Below, piece by piece: positions 9,363 to 17,683 of a DNA stretch of 64,000 bases (its first letter is position 1; each line of letters opens with the position of its first letter). The position numbers and the translations under genes were made by a program. A model generated the notes under the pieces. It saw nothing but the letters and a program-made list of their open reading frames with translations. It did not search any database and was not told where the DNA came from. Location of the stretch: contig CAZENQ010000007.1 in assembly GCA_964513655.1 (NCBI GenBank), positions 3,491 to 67,490 of the forward strand. Reading direction: 5' to 3'. This stretch comes from G020350405 sp964513655. GTDB lineage: Bacteria; Planctomycetota; Phycisphaerae; Sedimentisphaerales; Anaerobacaceae.

Positions 9363-12170
9363 TTATAAGCCCGCGAGCCAGTTTTCAGCGAACACGCCCA
9401 AATCCAGCGCATCTACAAAGCCATCAGGCGTTTCCGGGGCGATGTCGGCCGAGGGGCTGCCGGGCGGCTGGAGCCATTGGCGCCCGAGGATATCGAAATC
9501 GTCAAAATCCACATCCTGGTCAGCGTCAAAATCGCCGGGCGGACTATACCAGACAGTGCCGACAACCTCCACATCGTCGATGTTCCAGCCGGAATAGGCA
9601 TAGGCCGAGGCACTGGCTACACGATGACCCCACCTAACGTAAACAGTTGGCTGGTTGTCAGCGATAGAGCTGATGTCGTACTCGACGAACTGCCAAGAAT
9701 CATCAGTCACTGCCGGAGGCCCGTCGTTTTCCCATGCAGGCGCCCAGGTACTTCCGTCGTTGGATACCTCAACTGTGGCATAGACATATGGCTGGTAGTC
9801 GGAATTAAGCCAGCGATAGAACCTCAAATGAACAGCGCTGTATTCTGAGCAGTCGATTGCCTGCGTCATCAGATAGTACGGACCTCCGACTCCGGTACCG
9901 TAATCTCCATTGAGGTTGATTCCATACACATTTGAGCCGGTGTAGCCGCTGGCAGGGTCCGGGTTGCCGTTCGATAAGCCCCCTTGACCCGCGGGTTCAC
10001 CCCACTGCCATTCGCCGCTCGCCGACCAGCCGGGGTCACTGTCCATGCTTACTGCATAAATAGCACCGCCGATGCTTATCGAAACGGTTGCCACGTTGGA
10101 ATCTCCGCCACTGGGTGGGCTACCACCGTCGTCGGCCTTGAACTGGAAGCTGTCTAAACCGAGGTAATTAGGTTCAGGCGTGAAAACGACCTTATTGCCG
10201 CTGCCGGCCAGTGTGTAAGGAGCGCCAGTGATTGCCCCGGCACAGGGGTCGCTTAAGTTCCCGTGGCCCGGCAATGACGTGATGCTATAGGCTAACACTC
10301 CTGGCGACTCGGGGCAACCCTCATCAGTAGCCATCAGGGTAATTGCCGCCATACCACCTTCAGTAGTAAACGCACTGATATCCTGCACTCGCGGTGGTGC
10401 TGCTATGCAGAAATAACTGCTGTAGCAATAGCACGCCGAACTTAGGCTGGATGTTATCTTGACGCTGTAGTCGCAATCGCTCGTCAAACTGCCATCGTCG
10501 GGCACCGGCCAGTCGTACGAACCATCATCGTCTGTACCGGCAGTAATAGTCCGCTCAAACAGGTCACCTTTATATAGCTCAATCTTGACATCACCGCACG
10601 AATTGCACTCAGAATCCCAGGTGATAGTAAGTACCGTGCCCTGCCCCACACAGCCGCCATCAGGTGAAGTAACTAAGCATCCGCAATTCATACCATCCAG
10701 AGATGTCACCCCGCTGCCGATTGGGTCGAGCCAGTCGCTCAGGCGGGTTGATGATGTTCCGCCCCCCGTCCACGATTTGTAGAATCGGCCGAACCAATCA
10801 GCTTTATCATTGCCACAGGCGGCAAGGCCCCCATGGAGCTGGCCTACGACCCTTTTCTCCTGGTTAAAGAGGGGGCATCCGGAAGAACCTGACTCAGTCG
10901 TCCCTTCATCAGTGCCGCTGTAGTCCCAATCCGCCACTCGCAGGTGCGTGCCATTGCCGGGACTGGAATCTCCCGCCCAGGAAGTGACGGTGACCTGGTC
11001 ATATTCAAAGCTGATCTTCTTCAAGTCCGCTTTGGGGTGGTGAATAGCCACGCCGCTGGATGGTGCTGCAATGCCGCGGTCCCAGCCGGCAAAATAAACA
11101 TCAAAGGCCGGGTCGGGGTCGTCATCAAGTTCCACCAGCGTAAAGTCCGAGTCAATGTGACCGGACCTGAAAATGGCACCGGACTGGGTATTACTGAGAG
11201 GGCCGGTTGTACCGCTGCAAGTGGAGGCTTCGTATTTCCAGTAGGCAACAATTGTGGGGGCAACGCCAACGTCAATACCACAGTGGTAGGCGGTCAAGAA
11301 ATAAGGTTTGCCGTCTTCGGAGGTGTTATTCAACAGCACGCCCGTACACTGGGCGGAGCCGCCGTAGGTGACCATGGCGACTGAGCGTATCTGGTCTCGC
11401 CAGGGGTCGCCCTCAGGACAGGCAGCATTTACGTTGCACCAGCCTGAGTCACCGATGCCCTTATCCTTAACCAGCGGTTTAAGGCCGCGGTAACCGTGGT
11501 TAATCGAGCCCAATTCGAGCTGGAGTTGGTCCACTCGCGAGGTCGGGATGGTCAGTTCCACGACAATATCGTCCGAGTGTAGCAGTGGCGTCCACAGCTG
11601 ACCATGCCGCTCATTATCGTCCTCGGTAAAGGCACCGAGAACCTCGGTGTGGTCGGCAGCGTAAATAAACAGACTGCTGTTGGGCGGCATAAAATAGCGG
11701 GTGAAGCCGAGATTTAAGGAGAGTGCTTCGGGCGAAGTTATCTGCAGCCGCCAGAGCAGGGTTTCATCATCGAGGTGTTCCCACGTGCCATTGGTACCGG
11801 GCGTGATTCGAACGCGGTTGGGGATAGCGAAGCGATAAGGCGCGCCATCCTGCTCCCGCCGCTCGTCCTCCAGCCGGACTGCTGCAAGGTCAATCGGCTC
11901 AGGGACAACCTGCTCCACAATCTCAAAGGGCTGGACCACACGAGTGAAAGCGGTCGGTTGGCGGCGCGGGCCGCCAGAACTTGCACCGGCGACAACACCG
12001 AGAAACAAAAGGGCAATTAAGAGAATCGGCCTTGTTCTACACTGGAAGGAGAGCCTCGCAAAGGGCTGAACAAGACTCCCCATAGACTGGCACGGATTCC
12101 TATCGCCCGTGATAGAGCTTAACGCTTTCTCAAGCCTTGTTTTGTTCACATCCTCTCCCATTTGCGTCAT
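9363..12170 (-). CDS. Secreted trypsin-like protease with dockerin-like C terminus
   Basis: 935 residues. A hydrophobic export segment lies at ~48-66 after a long basic stretch, so a start nearer to it (for example GTG at codon 8) is possible. The trypsin-like domain (~240-480) keeps His296 (LTAYHCG), Asp342 (DSDFTLVEL) and Ser430 (GSSGCPLF), resembling lysyl endopeptidase-type secreted proteases. Then come a Ser-Thr-rich beta module (~500-580), a cadherin-like module (~590-690) and a jelly-roll-like module (~700-870). The last ~55 residues have two Asp-rich calcium-loop repeats ending in WL, as in dockerin-type tails common in planctomycetes. It is likely exported and anchored through that tail. 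Confidence 0.88.
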   Translation of the reverse strand: MTQMGEDVNKTRLEKALSSITGDRNPCQSMGSLVQPFARLSFQCRTRPILLIALLFLGVVAGASSGGPRRQPTAFTRVVQPFEIVEQVVPEPIDLAAVRLEDERREQDGAPYRFAIPNRVRITPGTNGTWEHLDDETLLWRLQITSPEALSLNLGFTRYFMPPNSSLFIYAADHTEVLGAFTEDDNERHGQLWTPLLHSDDIVVELTIPTSRVDQLQLELGSINHGYRGLKPLVKDKGIGDSGWCNVNAACPEGDPWRDQIRSVAMVTYGGSAQCTGVLLNNTSEDGKPYFLTAYHCGIDVGVAPTIVAYWKYEASTCSGTTGPLSNTQSGAIFRSGHIDSDFTLVELDDDPDPAFDVYFAGWDRGIAAPSSGVAIHHPKADLKKISFEYDQVTVTSWAGDSSPGNGTHLRVADWDYSGTDEGTTESGSSGCPLFNQEKRVVGQLHGGLAACGNDKADWFGRFYKSWTGGGTSSTRLSDWLDPIGSGVTSLDGMNCGCLVTSPDGGCVGQGTVLTITWDSECNSCGDVKIELYKGDLFERTITAGTDDDGSYDWPVPDDGSLTSDCDYSVKITSSLSSACYCYSSYFCIAAPPRVQDISAFTTEGGMAAITLMATDEGCPESPGVLAYSITSLPGHGNLSDPCAGAITGAPYTLAGSGNKVVFTPEPNYLGLDSFQFKADDGGSPPSGGDSNVATVSISIGGAIYAVSMDSDPGWSASGEWQWGEPAGQGGLSNGNPDPASGYTGSNVYGINLNGDYGTGVGGPYYLMTQAIDCSEYSAVHLRFYRWLNSDYQPYVYATVEVSNDGSTWAPAWENDGPPAVTDDSWQFVEYDISSIADNQPTVYVRWGHRVASASAYAYSGWNIDDVEVVGTVWYSPPGDFDADQDVDFDDFDILGRQWLQPPGSPSADIAPETPDGFVDALDLGVFAENWLAGL

Positions 12171-12700
12171 AAAAACTGCATTTCTCCTGGGGGGAGCCTG
12201 GTAGAAGACAGAAAGAAGCCTTAACTCAACTCCTCCGAAATTTATATATAACCAATTTTATATAATTGAGAGAAAAATATCAAGGAAAAATTATATAGGA
12301 TCCCCTTGTATCTGCCCACATAATCCGGGGCAAATACCGACGCGAAAGTTGTTGACAAACGGCAAAAAACAGCCAAAAAGCACCGCCTATTACCCCAGAG
12401 CACCACTCACACAGCAAAGTTACGCAGCCCGCGCAGGCCATAACGTCCGATAATACATCACATACACTCAGTCTCTATCACTAATAACCGCTGCCTCCGC
12501 TGCCTCACGCTCCAAACCGCTCACGCCAAGAAAATCGCCACAATCCGCCCAAAGGCTTATAATGTGTAGATTCTAACAGGTTAAATGAGGGTTTTTCAAT
12601 ATATTTTTTTCTTGACAATTCCAAAGTCCGATAGTTAAATTAGGCCAAAAAGGTAATTTGGGGAAACACCATGTTGAAAGGATTTGGTTAAAGACGAGGG
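12171..12700. other. Divergent intergenic region
   Basis: 530 bases without a convincing gene between the minus-strand protease and the plus-strand regulator. The part next to the protease is very AT-rich (several TATATAA stretches, 12240-12300), fitting minus-strand promoter sequence. A mini-frame of six codons (ATG 12671 to TAA) sits before the regulator. I see no repeat or RNA structure of note. Confidence 0.5.
12612..12640 (+). promoter_or_regulatory. Sigma-70-type promoter of the HTH-REC/kinase operon
   Basis: TTGACA (12612-12617) and TTAAAT (12635-12640) are separated by 17 bases, giving a start near 12647 and a leader of about 60 bases. Confidence 0.6.
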
Positions 12701-12709
12701 ATGGATAAA

Positions 12710-13276
12710 ATGAAGGATTTATTTACAACTGGCGAAGCCGCCGAGATTTGCAGGGTAAGCCAGCAGACAATCATCAGGTGTTTTGATTCCGGCCGACTGG
12801 AGGGGTTTCGTGTTCCAGGCTCAAGATTCCGCAGGATTCCACGTCAGAGCCTGGTCAAATTCATGAAGGAAAACGATATTCCTCTGGATAGCATTGGCTC
12901 CGGCAAAAAGAAAGTTCTTATTGTCGATGATGACGCTGAAATCGTCGAGCTTATAGCTGACGTTCTTGCCCGAGACGGCAGATTCGAAATCAAGACTGCA
13001 TCCAGCGGCTACGAAGCAGGAATATCAACCCAGCGATTCCGTCCGGACCTGATATTGCTGGATTATATGCTGCCCGACGTCAACGGAAACGTCGTCTGCC
13101 AGACCATAAGAAGAAACCCCGAATTCGAAAGCATCAAGATTATTATTGTAAGCGGCGTCGTAAAACAGGATGAAATCGACCATCTGCTAAAATCCGGCGC
13201 TGAAGGCTTCATTAAAAAACCATTCAACATCGGCGAACTCACTGAAAAAATCACTGATCTTCTACAGATAAAATAG
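12710..13276 (+). CDS. HTH-REC response regulator (DNA-binding domain first)
   Basis: 188 residues from ATG 12710, which has GAGGG nine bases upstream; an ATG three codons earlier is too close to that site. Residues 4-52 form an excisionase/MerR-like helix-turn-helix (FTTGEAAEICRVSQQTIIRC). Residues 68-188 are a receiver domain with acidic pocket D73-D75, phosphoacceptor Asp118 (LILLDYMLPD), Ser148 and Lys170 (IKKPF). The DNA-binding part precedes the receiver, the reverse of the usual order. It is 41 bases upstream of an HDOD-histidine kinase on the same strand, its probable partner. Confidence 0.88.
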   Translation: MKDLFTTGEAAEICRVSQQTIIRCFDSGRLEGFRVPGSRFRRIPRQSLVKFMKENDIPLDSIGSGKKKVLIVDDDAEIVELIADVLARDGRFEIKTASSGYEAGISTQRFRPDLILLDYMLPDVNGNVVCQTIRRNPEFESIKIIIVSGVVKQDEIDHLLKSGAEGFIKKPFNIGELTEKITDLLQIK

Positions 13277-13317
13277 CAAGTAGTATAGTGGCTAAACAAC
13301 CAGCGGGACAAAATTGA

Positions 13318-15582
13318 ATGTTGGATAAACCCACCGACCCAACCGTACCTGACCAGGTAGAGCTTGTTATCCATAGACTCGACTCGCTTTCGATTTTGCC
13401 GTCAGTTGCGCTTCAATGTTTCCCCAAGCTCTTGAAGCCACAGTGGTCACCTTCAGATTTGGCCGAGATAGTTGAATCCAACCCCGTACTTTCTGCCAGG
13501 ATTCTTTCACTTATGCATGAGCACGGTCTGCGTACTGCTGCTGAAAATGCCTTAGTCAGCCCGGCGCTCGAGCAACTGCCTGCACATCTGGTTCGCGACG
13601 CTCTTCTTTCTGTGAAGCTCTATCCGGGCCTTGGCCGGGATGACGACCGAGCACTGTTTAGAAAACAACTTGTAGTTCACTGTCTTGCGGTAGCGTGTTG
13701 TGCCGAAGATATTGCCGGAATCGCATCGTACCAAATAGATTCGCAATTGGCCTATACAGCCGGCCTACTGCATGATATTGGAAAACTTGCGCTAGACGAG
13801 GCGATGCCGAGAAGTTTTGCCGGTATAATCGAACAGGCAAAATCAGAACAAGCCTCCACATGTACAATAGCACAAAAACACCTGGGTACCGACCATACGC
13901 TCCTCGGCAAACGACTGGCCACGAAGTGGCATCTACCGAACCAGATTATGCTGGCTATCTGGCTGCACCACAGCAACACCAACGTAATCTCTGAACATAT
14001 ACCTCAAGCAAGGATTGCTCAAATCGTGCAGTTAGCTGATTTGGTTGCTCGACAATGCAACATAGGCCAGTCCGGTAGCTATAATCCAACCGATTCAGCG
14101 GATGCAATAGCATCGTCACTTGCAATTGGTACCGAGCGGTTAAAGCAAATCCGCGGAAAGCTGGCCGAGAAAGTCAAACAGAAATCCGGCGTTTTAGGTC
14201 TGGACTTGCCCAACGCCGCTAACAACTATTGTAATACCGTTCATACTGCCGCCGTTCGATTAGCGCAGGAACAGAGTAAACTATCACTGGAGAATCGCCA
14301 GTTGCAAACGGCTTCAAGCCATCTGGGTTTCGCAACGGATTTCCTACTGAGCATAAACCCGTTTGCCGAGCCGATAGATATAGCTGACAACTTAGCCGTT
14401 CGCTGGCAGGAGTTCTACCAAACAGGCCTCGTCTGTTTGTACCTGGCTGCCCCAGCTGAGGCACAACTCCTAAAAGCCGTCGTTGTGCAAGGCCCGTCGC
14501 AGACAAAGACGGTTTGCTTAAATGTCCCGGCTGAGGTGCCGGTGATACCCCAGGCGATAGCAAACAGCTTCGCGATTGTTGATGCTCAAGCCCATACTGA
14601 TTGGTTGTTTGAGCAATTAGATGTTGATTTTGACTTGAGCCGGACGAAATTGGTGCCCTTACTTTCCAACGGCAAAGCAATCGGAGGTATTGTCTTTGAG
14701 TTCCGTTATCCGGCACAAGAAGAACTGCTTGAGGAGAACTTCAAAACAACCACTTCAATTGCAGGGGCCGTTTTAGGCATGGCTCTTGCCGCCGTGAGTC
14801 AGCAGCAGTTTGCTGAACAGTTTGCCCAGCTGCTCACCGGGCCCGTGGACATGCGGCCGCAGACTACCACGGAAACTCCACTGAAACAAGCACAGGCGGA
14901 GATTTTCGCGGCGGCCCCGCTCATTGCTTGGGCCGAGATGGCTGGTGGCGCGGCGCACGAATTAAATAACCCCCTCTCGGTAATATCAGGCCGGGCACAG
15001 ATATTAGCCAAGAGCGAAACCGACCCCGAAAAAAACCAGATGTTACAACAGATTCGAGAAAATGCTGGCCGGTTATCCGCGATTATCGATGACCTAATGG
15101 CCTTTGCCGAACCGCCGCAACCCAGGCCAGTCCCGACAGATATTAAACAAATGCTCGATGAAGCCGCCCAGTTGACCGCCCAAAAACAAAATACCGAACA
15201 ACTCGATATCCAAACTGACATCGACGAGGGTCTGGAAAATGCTCTTGTGGACTCGGCCCAGATTGTGTCGGCGATTGCAAATATTTTTTCCAATTCCCTT
15301 GAGTCTTACAATGAAGGTGTTGGGCCAATAAAGGTCGATGCTATTAGCGAGGCATCCGGCGACTTCGTAAAGCTAAAAATCAGCGATTCTGGCCGTGGAA
15401 TGGACGCCGAGACCCTTCAAAAGGCAACCCAGCCATTCTTCTCTGCTAAGCCTGCCGGGAGAAAGCGAGGAATGGGTCTTGCCCACGCCCAGCGAATCAT
15501 CCAGCTGAACAATGGCTCACTTGAGATAACAAGCCGACCCGGCGAGGGAACCACCGTAACAATCCTTCTGCCACTTAAGTAA
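13318..15582 (+). CDS. HDOD-domain histidine kinase
   Basis: 754 residues. The N-terminal ~1-210 is an HDOD domain (LSILPSVALQCFPKLL at the start, LLHDIGKLALDEAM near 152). Residues ~330-510 look like a GAF-type sensor. The kinase core follows: H-box HELNNPLSVISGRAQIL with the phospho-His near 547, N-box IFSNSLESYNEG, G1 DSGRGMD and G2 RKRGMGLAHAQRII. No transmembrane segment is seen, so it is cytoplasmic. It should phosphorylate the receiver encoded just upstream. The HDOD part suggests control by a second messenger or protein partner; this is inference. Confidence 0.9.
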   Translation: MLDKPTDPTVPDQVELVIHRLDSLSILPSVALQCFPKLLKPQWSPSDLAEIVESNPVLSARILSLMHEHGLRTAAENALVSPALEQLPAHLVRDALLSVKLYPGLGRDDDRALFRKQLVVHCLAVACCAEDIAGIASYQIDSQLAYTAGLLHDIGKLALDEAMPRSFAGIIEQAKSEQASTCTIAQKHLGTDHTLLGKRLATKWHLPNQIMLAIWLHHSNTNVISEHIPQARIAQIVQLADLVARQCNIGQSGSYNPTDSADAIASSLAIGTERLKQIRGKLAEKVKQKSGVLGLDLPNAANNYCNTVHTAAVRLAQEQSKLSLENRQLQTASSHLGFATDFLLSINPFAEPIDIADNLAVRWQEFYQTGLVCLYLAAPAEAQLLKAVVVQGPSQTKTVCLNVPAEVPVIPQAIANSFAIVDAQAHTDWLFEQLDVDFDLSRTKLVPLLSNGKAIGGIVFEFRYPAQEELLEENFKTTTSIAGAVLGMALAAVSQQQFAEQFAQLLTGPVDMRPQTTTETPLKQAQAEIFAAAPLIAWAEMAGGAAHELNNPLSVISGRAQILAKSETDPEKNQMLQQIRENAGRLSAIIDDLMAFAEPPQPRPVPTDIKQMLDEAAQLTAQKQNTEQLDIQTDIDEGLENALVDSAQIVSAIANIFSNSLESYNEGVGPIKVDAISEASGDFVKLKISDSGRGMDAETLQKATQPFFSAKPAGRKRGMGLAHAQRIIQLNNGSLEITSRPGEGTTVTILLPLK

Positions 15583-15941
15583 ATTCCCTGCTGTGAAAAA
15601 GTTAAACCCACAGGACAGAACGACCAAATCAGTACTAAACCCGGCAAACCCGGTGCTCCCAGCGGCCAAGGGAGCAGCAAAAACAATACCTCGCTCCGCT
15701 CCTTCACGATTTAGGGGGTGTTTCATTTATAAAAGCCCGTCTTAGATTTTTCTTCGAACGTCGGTCCCTTAGCATTCGTAATATATTTGAATGGATTCCG
15801 CGCGGGCTGGGGTTTAAACTCCTCTTCCTCCCTCCGGCCTCAGCCCGCTATTTTTATGCTTGCACCACGCACCACAAAATCAGCCCTGACAGCAAACTAC
15901 AGACGTCAGCAGATTAAAATCCAATATTTCCCGCTTTTTCC
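15583..15941. other. Intergenic region after the kinase
   Basis: About 360 bases without a supportable gene. It contains one long-arm inverted repeat (15802-15848, listed separately). A short C-rich tract around 15820-15845 forms the loop of that repeat. Confidence 0.45.
15802..15855 (+). terminator. Terminator-like inverted repeat
   Basis: GCGGGCTG (15802-15809) pairs exactly with CAGCCCGC (15841-15848) over a 31-base loop and is followed by TATTTTTAT. It is 220 bases after the kinase stop and could end that transcript. The large loop lowers confidence. Confidence 0.4.
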
Positions 15942-15969
15942 TTGACTACCAGACAAAGGCCGGTATGAT
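15942..15969 (+). promoter_or_regulatory. Strong sigma-70-type promoter
   Basis: TTGACT (15942-15947) and TATGAT (15964-15969) with a 16-base spacer. The predicted start, about 15976, coincides with the left arm of a perfect hairpin. Confidence 0.6.
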
Positions 15970-15976
15970 TTCATCA

Positions 15977-16001
15977 TCTCTTGCTGCTTTGAGGCAAGAG
16001 A
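15977..16001 (+). promoter_or_regulatory. Perfect 8-bp hairpin at the 5' end of the mRNA
   Basis: TCTCTTGC (15977-15984) pairs with GCAAGAGA (15994-16001) across nine bases. It begins where the transcript should start and ends four bases before the ribosome-binding site AAAGGAG (16006-16012). It may protect the 5' end, be an operator, or control ribosome access; the sequence alone does not decide. Confidence 0.55.
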
Positions 16002-16018
16002 CAGGAAAGGAGCGAGAA

Positions 16019-16123
16019 ATGATGGAACTCACTTCATCAGGGCTTCTGCCGGTACTAAGGTGGTATCGTTGCGCATTTGGGGCGATGCAAAAACACGCAA
16101 TTTTTGCGGAGGAAAAAAGATGA
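16019..16123 (+). CDS. Possible 34-residue leader peptide
   Basis: ATG 16019 has AAAGGAG at an ideal six-base spacing. The frame runs 34 codons to TGA 16121-16123, and its stop overlaps the ATG of the next gene as ATGA. The peptide (start MMELTSSGLLPVLRWYR) has no recognisable family. The good ribosome-binding site and the overlap make translation credible, either as a true small protein or as a coupling leader for the zinc-ribbon gene. Confidence 0.45.
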   Translation: MMELTSSGLLPVLRWYRCAFGAMQKHAIFAEEKR

Positions 16124-16371
16124 AGCACCTGTGCCGAAGGTTAACAGGCAGATGTACATCGTGTGGCCAGAAGCTCAACTCAAAACAAACAACAACATCG
16201 CGGATTGTGGAAATCAATAATAAAGGCAGCCGGTTAGCTTCACGATTGGGACGCATGCCTCAAACGCAAAGCTGTAAGAAATGTAACAGGATAGTCTTTG
16301 AGGGCCAGCCGGGGTTCGTCCAGAATTATTTGCTCATTGACATGGGATTAAGCATATGCCCGAATAAGTAA
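16120..16371 (+). CDS. Small Cys-rich zinc-ribbon-like protein
   Basis: 83 residues from ATG 16120 with GGAGG eight bases upstream. It has two CxxC pairs, CTSCGQ near the N terminus and SCKKCNRIVF past the middle, plus a last Cys in the tail (LSICPNK). Two CxxC pairs suggest one bound zinc or iron. It is basic and has no signal peptide. It shares a transcript start with the mini-ORF upstream and lies 127 bases before a ferritin-like gene, so a link to metal or redox stress is possible but unproven. Confidence 0.5.
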   Translation: MKHLCRRLTGRCTSCGQKLNSKQTTTSRIVEINNKGSRLASRLGRMPQTQSCKKCNRIVFEGQPGFVQNYLLIDMGLSICPNK

Positions 16372-16498
16372 CCTGTCGTAGCTATACTCTATATACCGCC
16401 TGCTTTATATCTGCGGATTCGATACGACCTACTGCTCGACCTACGTAACGCAACGCCGAGAAGTAAATATGCCGAACTGGGGCTGGGAAAGACGGACA

Positions 16499-16957
16499 AT
16501 GAGAAATTTTTGTTCCGGGCGCGATGTTTTGGAATTTGCGATTGCCAGAGAAGCGGAATCCTACGAGTTTTATATGGACTCGGCCGAACAAGTAGAGGAC
16601 CCAGCGCTGGTCAAGGCCTTCGAATCTCTCGCCCAGGAAGAATTAAAGCATAAGGGTAAGCTGGAACTGGAAGTCATGAAAACAGGCCGGGTAGTGACAA
16701 CAGCAGTCAATGTAATCTGGCCTGAAGTCGCCGATTACAGGGTGGATATCGAGCCCGAACCAAATGTGGCCTATCAGAATTTGCTCAATTTAGCGATGCA
16801 AAAGGAAAAAGCGTCCTTGAGATTTTACATTGATTTGGCGGCGACGGCTGAAAATAGAAACTTCCGCGACACGCTTTTGTCGCTGGCTGAGGAAGAAGCC
16901 AGGCACAAAGCCCTGCTCGAAATTAAATATGATGATATACTGCTAAAAGAAAACTGA
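16499..16957 (+). CDS. Ferritin-like (rubrerythrin-related) diiron protein
   Basis: 152 residues from ATG 16499 (MRNFCSGRDVLEFAIARE), the start that fits the family; an in-frame ATG at 16469 adds ten residues. Two EExxH-type motifs are visible (AREAESYEFYMDSA with AQEELKHKGKLE, and KEKASLRFYIDLA with AEEEARHKALLE), so four-helix diiron ligands are complete. There is no rubredoxin tail. Such proteins reduce peroxide or handle iron in anaerobes. This is the second rubrerythrin-type gene in the window. Confidence 0.85.
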   Translation: MRNFCSGRDVLEFAIAREAESYEFYMDSAEQVEDPALVKAFESLAQEELKHKGKLELEVMKTGRVVTTAVNVIWPEVADYRVDIEPEPNVAYQNLLNLAMQKEKASLRFYIDLAATAENRNFRDTLLSLAEEEARHKALLEIKYDDILLKEN

Positions 16958-17025
16958 CCGACCTCACCTTTTTCAGATTGGCACCCCCAAATGGTAACGT
17001 ACCATCGCCAAAAGGCTTTCGGCTG

Positions 17026-17415
17026 TTAATCCACCCGCTTTGCCAAGGTTTCCCCGTCCTTTTCAAATTCAACTTCCTCCCTGCGTATTTCGACCACCTT
17101 GTAGCCTCTTATTGTATCTCCCTCGTGGACCACCTCGCCGTACACTATGGCGCACGGATTCTCCTGATTGTACATTATCCCGGTTACCATTCCCCTATTG
17201 GCCGTTAAGAATTCCCAAAGCGGTATCTGTGCCTCACCTGCCCAAATGCTGTAAACCACAATCCAAACAACTACATTAACCGCCAACAGCAGCAAGAACT
17301 TCACTTTCTTATTCAGCCGCGATGCACTCGCTGCCTGCCGGACAGCCGGCCCCGTTGGACGCGCAGCTTCATCTTCCGCCAAACCGGTATTCAACGTCAT
17401 GTACTTTAAAACCAT
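17026..17415 (-). CDS. Single-pass membrane protein with GspC/PilP-like C-terminal module
   Basis: 129 residues. A ~35-residue cytoplasmic start is followed by one transmembrane helix (~37-58, FLLLLAVNVVVWIVVYSIW) and an outside part. Residues ~90-129 read YGEVVHEGDTIRGYKVVEI then VEFEKDGETLAKRV, which is the short beta pattern seen in GspC/PilP-type secretion or pilus alignment proteins. No other secretion genes are adjacent. It is divergent from the exported protein at 17684. Function inferred only from the pattern. Confidence 0.6.
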   Translation of the reverse strand: MVLKYMTLNTGLAEDEAARPTGPAVRQAASASRLNKKVKFLLLLAVNVVVWIVVYSIWAGEAQIPLWEFLTANRGMVTGIMYNQENPCAIVYGEVVHEGDTIRGYKVVEIRREEVEFEKDGETLAKRVD

Positions 17416-17561
17416 ATTCTAACCCCGCAGCTATTTAATATATTATGAATATATTTCGGCAGATTCAGAATGGTACTTTATTCGCAGTTTCGCCGGTTCC
17501 GATAACACAGGACAAAGACAGTTCCACCGCAAAAAAACCCAAGTTATTCGGGTTTCGTGCC

Positions 17562-17589
17562 TTGACAAGACCAAGAACTTGCTTATACT
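17562..17589 (+). promoter_or_regulatory. Strong sigma-70-type promoter of the exported protein gene
   Basis: TTGACA (17562-17567) and TATACT (17584-17589), spacer 16. The leader would be about 88 bases and contains a hairpin next to the ribosome-binding site. Confidence 0.65.
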
Positions 17590-17636
17590 CAACAGTATGC
17601 GAATTAGCCGCATTAGAGCCGAAACCGTTAAACTGG

Positions 17637-17665
17637 CTGGAGAAGTCAGCAATCACTTTCTCCAG
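17637..17665 (+). promoter_or_regulatory. 8-bp hairpin abutting the ribosome-binding site
   Basis: CTGGAGAA (17637-17644) pairs exactly with TTCTCCAG (17658-17665). The ribosome-binding site AAAGGAGG (17668-17675) begins two bases later. It could stabilise the mRNA or tune translation. Confidence 0.5.
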
Positions 17666-17683
17666 TGAAAGGAGGTTGCTACC

